Shown here in pieces: positions 4,609 through 5,249 of a stretch of DNA of 5,249 nucleotides. Numbering within the stretch: position 1 is the stretch's first letter; each line of letters begins with the position of its first letter. The notes under the pieces are model-generated. The model did no database searches, was not told the origin of the DNA, and was given only the letters and a program-made list of their open reading frames with translations. Source of the stretch: Ruminococcus sp. UBA7477 (GTDB lineage: Bacteria; Bacillota; Clostridia; Oscillospirales; Ruminococcaceae); assembly GCA_002479715.1 (NCBI GenBank), contig DLOT01000047.1:37546-42794 (forward strand), written 5' to 3'. A program made the translations under genes and the position numbers.

Positions 4609-4648
4609 AACTGAAATGATGGGCTTCTATGACTTCATAATTTCAGTT
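4609..4648 (+). promoter_or_regulatory. Leader hairpin just upstream of the rpmE ribosome site
   Basis: AACTGAAAT (4609-4617) pairs perfectly with ATTTCAGTT (4640-4648) in the roughly 85-base leader. The stem ends two bases before GGGGAGG, so it could control access of the ribosome. Ribosomal-protein leaders, including candidates for L31 in Firmicutes, are known to bind their own product; that this is one is inference from position and shape only. Confidence 0.5.
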
Positions 4649-4665
4649 GAGGGGAGGACGAAAAA

Positions 4666-4866
4666 GTGAAAGAGGGAATCCATCCGAAGTATGAGGAAAC
4701 GACGATCACCTGCCACTGCGGCAATGTGATAAAGACTCGTTCCACAAAGAAGGATATCCATGTTGAAATCTGCTCTAAGTGCCATCCGTTCTTTACGGGT
4801 AAGCAGAAGCTTGTTGATACAGGCGGAAGAGTTGACAGATTTAAGAAGCGTTACAATATGGACTGA
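4666..4866 (+). CDS. rpmE: 50S ribosomal protein L31 (zinc-binding form)
   Basis: A 66-aa protein of the large ribosomal subunit, which helps bridge the two subunits. It is full length and begins MKEGIHPKYEETTITC, the normal L31 start. The zinc ligands of the C+ form are all present: Cys16 and Cys18 (CHC), Cys36 and Cys39 (CSKC). The conserved HPFFTGKQKLVDTGGRVDRF block covers 40-59. The start codon is GTG at 4666, chosen because GGGGAGGA at 4651-4658 lies about eight bases upstream and the protein aligns from there. The gene stands alone, with its own promoter, a leader hairpin and a terminator. In bacteria with a zinc-free paralogue this form is the one used when zinc is plentiful; no paralogue is in this window. 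Confidence 0.97.
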   Translation: MKEGIHPKYEETTITCHCGNVIKTRSTKKDIHVEICSKCHPFFTGKQKLVDTGGRVDRFKKRYNMD

Positions 4867-4875
4867 TTTCAATAT

Positions 4876-4901
4876 GCCCGCCACAGAAGTGACGGGCTTT
4901 T
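4876..4901 (+). terminator. Terminator of rpmE
   Basis: GCCCG (4876-4880) pairs with CGGGC (4893-4897); inside it, after a C/A mismatch, CAC (4882-4884) pairs with GTG (4889-4891) around an AGAA loop, and TTTT follows. It begins about ten bases after the rpmE stop and about 25 bases before the next gene's start. The short gap leaves little room for a separate promoter, so read-through may feed the downstream gene. Confidence 0.82.
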
Positions 4902-4925
4902 GATTTCGCTTAGGAGGCCGCTTTT

Positions 4926-5249
4926 GTGAAGTACACGACTGTTGCCGAGCAGGCAAGCTTTACATATATTGAGAAAAAGTCGGAGTTTATTGCGCAGATA
5001 TCACCTGTAAAAACCGTTGAGGAAGCCGAAGGGTTTATTAACCTTGTCAGGGGACAGCACAGAAAAGCGCGTCATAATGTTTATGCATATATTCTGAGAG
5101 AGGGCAATTCCTCGCGCTACAGCGATGACGGTGAGCCGCAGGGAACGGCGGGGATGCCTGTGCTGGAGGTGCTGAAAAAAGCCGGACTGACCGATGTCTG
5201 TGTTGTGGTCACACGCTATTTCGGCGGTGTCCTGCTCGGCGCAAACGGA
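4926..5249 (+). CDS. yigZ: YigZ/IMPACT-family protein (UPF0029), 3' end outside window
   Basis: The first 108 residues of a protein that is normally about 200-220 aa; the frame is open to the last base. The IMPACT N-terminal (UPF0029) domain is clear: KKSEFIAQISPVKTVEEAE at 17-35, then KARHNVYAY at 47-55, RYSDDGEPQGTAGMP at 64-78 and VVVTRYFGGVLLGANG at 93-108. The last block usually reads GAGGL, so Asn107 is a small departure. Bacterial members also carry a C-terminal DUF1949 domain, which would lie beyond the window. Structural work has suggested RNA or nucleic-acid binding and a link to translation, but the role is unsettled. The start is GTG 4926, with AGGAGG at 4912-4917 eight bases upstream. 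It follows rpmE closely on the same strand. The symbol is by family resemblance. Confidence 0.9.
   Translation, partial: MKYTTVAEQASFTYIEKKSEFIAQISPVKTVEEAEGFINLVRGQHRKARHNVYAYILREGNSSRYSDDGEPQGTAGMPVLEVLKKAGLTDVCVVVTRYFGGVLLGANG

Noticed and set aside
4627..4956. Minus-strand open frame across rpmE
   Set aside because: It is antisense to a well-supported ribosomal protein gene and its terminator.

Overview
The window looks like chromosomal DNA of a gut-type Clostridia (Firmicutes; Ruminococcus/Oscillospiraceae-like is my guess). It has strong AGGAGG-type ribosome sites, good sigma-A promoters at 17-bp spacing (three with an extended TG -10), and ordinary housekeeping genes: a branched-chain aminotransferase, ribosomal protein L31 and a YigZ/IMPACT-family protein. 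The genus assignment is inference.

Layout. (1) 1-1290: promoter, ilvE (+) and a long hairpin terminator that also serves the convergent gene. (2) 1323-1890: an A+T-rich GNAT acetyltransferase gene (-) with its own perfect consensus promoter. (3) 1897-2291: a 77-aa two-helix membrane protein (-), with terminator and promoter. (4) 2290-4534: an interrupting block flanked by an exact 16-bp direct repeat, with imperfect inverted repeats just inside. It ends in the C-terminal half of an IS30-family transposase, but its interior is phage DNA. First come three intact-looking small early genes (an IS30/HTH_38-type DNA-binding protein, an acidic coiled-coil protein and a DUF2786-like protein). Then follow headless or tailless pieces of late genes: a truncated orphan, an orphan C-terminus, a tape-measure N-terminal piece and a DUF859-like tail protein piece, butted together on one strand in roughly phage order. 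(5) 4543-4901: promoter, leader hairpin, rpmE (L31) and terminator. (6) 4926-5249: the start of a yigZ-like gene, cut by the window edge.

The central result is the block in (4). I read it as the decayed remains of phage material inside an IS30-family element. That element appears to have landed in a palindrome between two divergent promoters (membrane gene and rpmE), duplicating half of the palindrome. The flanking genes and their promoters remain intact. The late phage and transposase pieces have no plausible starts and are probably dead. The three small genes at 2504-3232 keep good ribosome sites and ATGA coupling and could still be translated if transcribed, but two terminator-like hairpins precede them and I see no convincing promoter.
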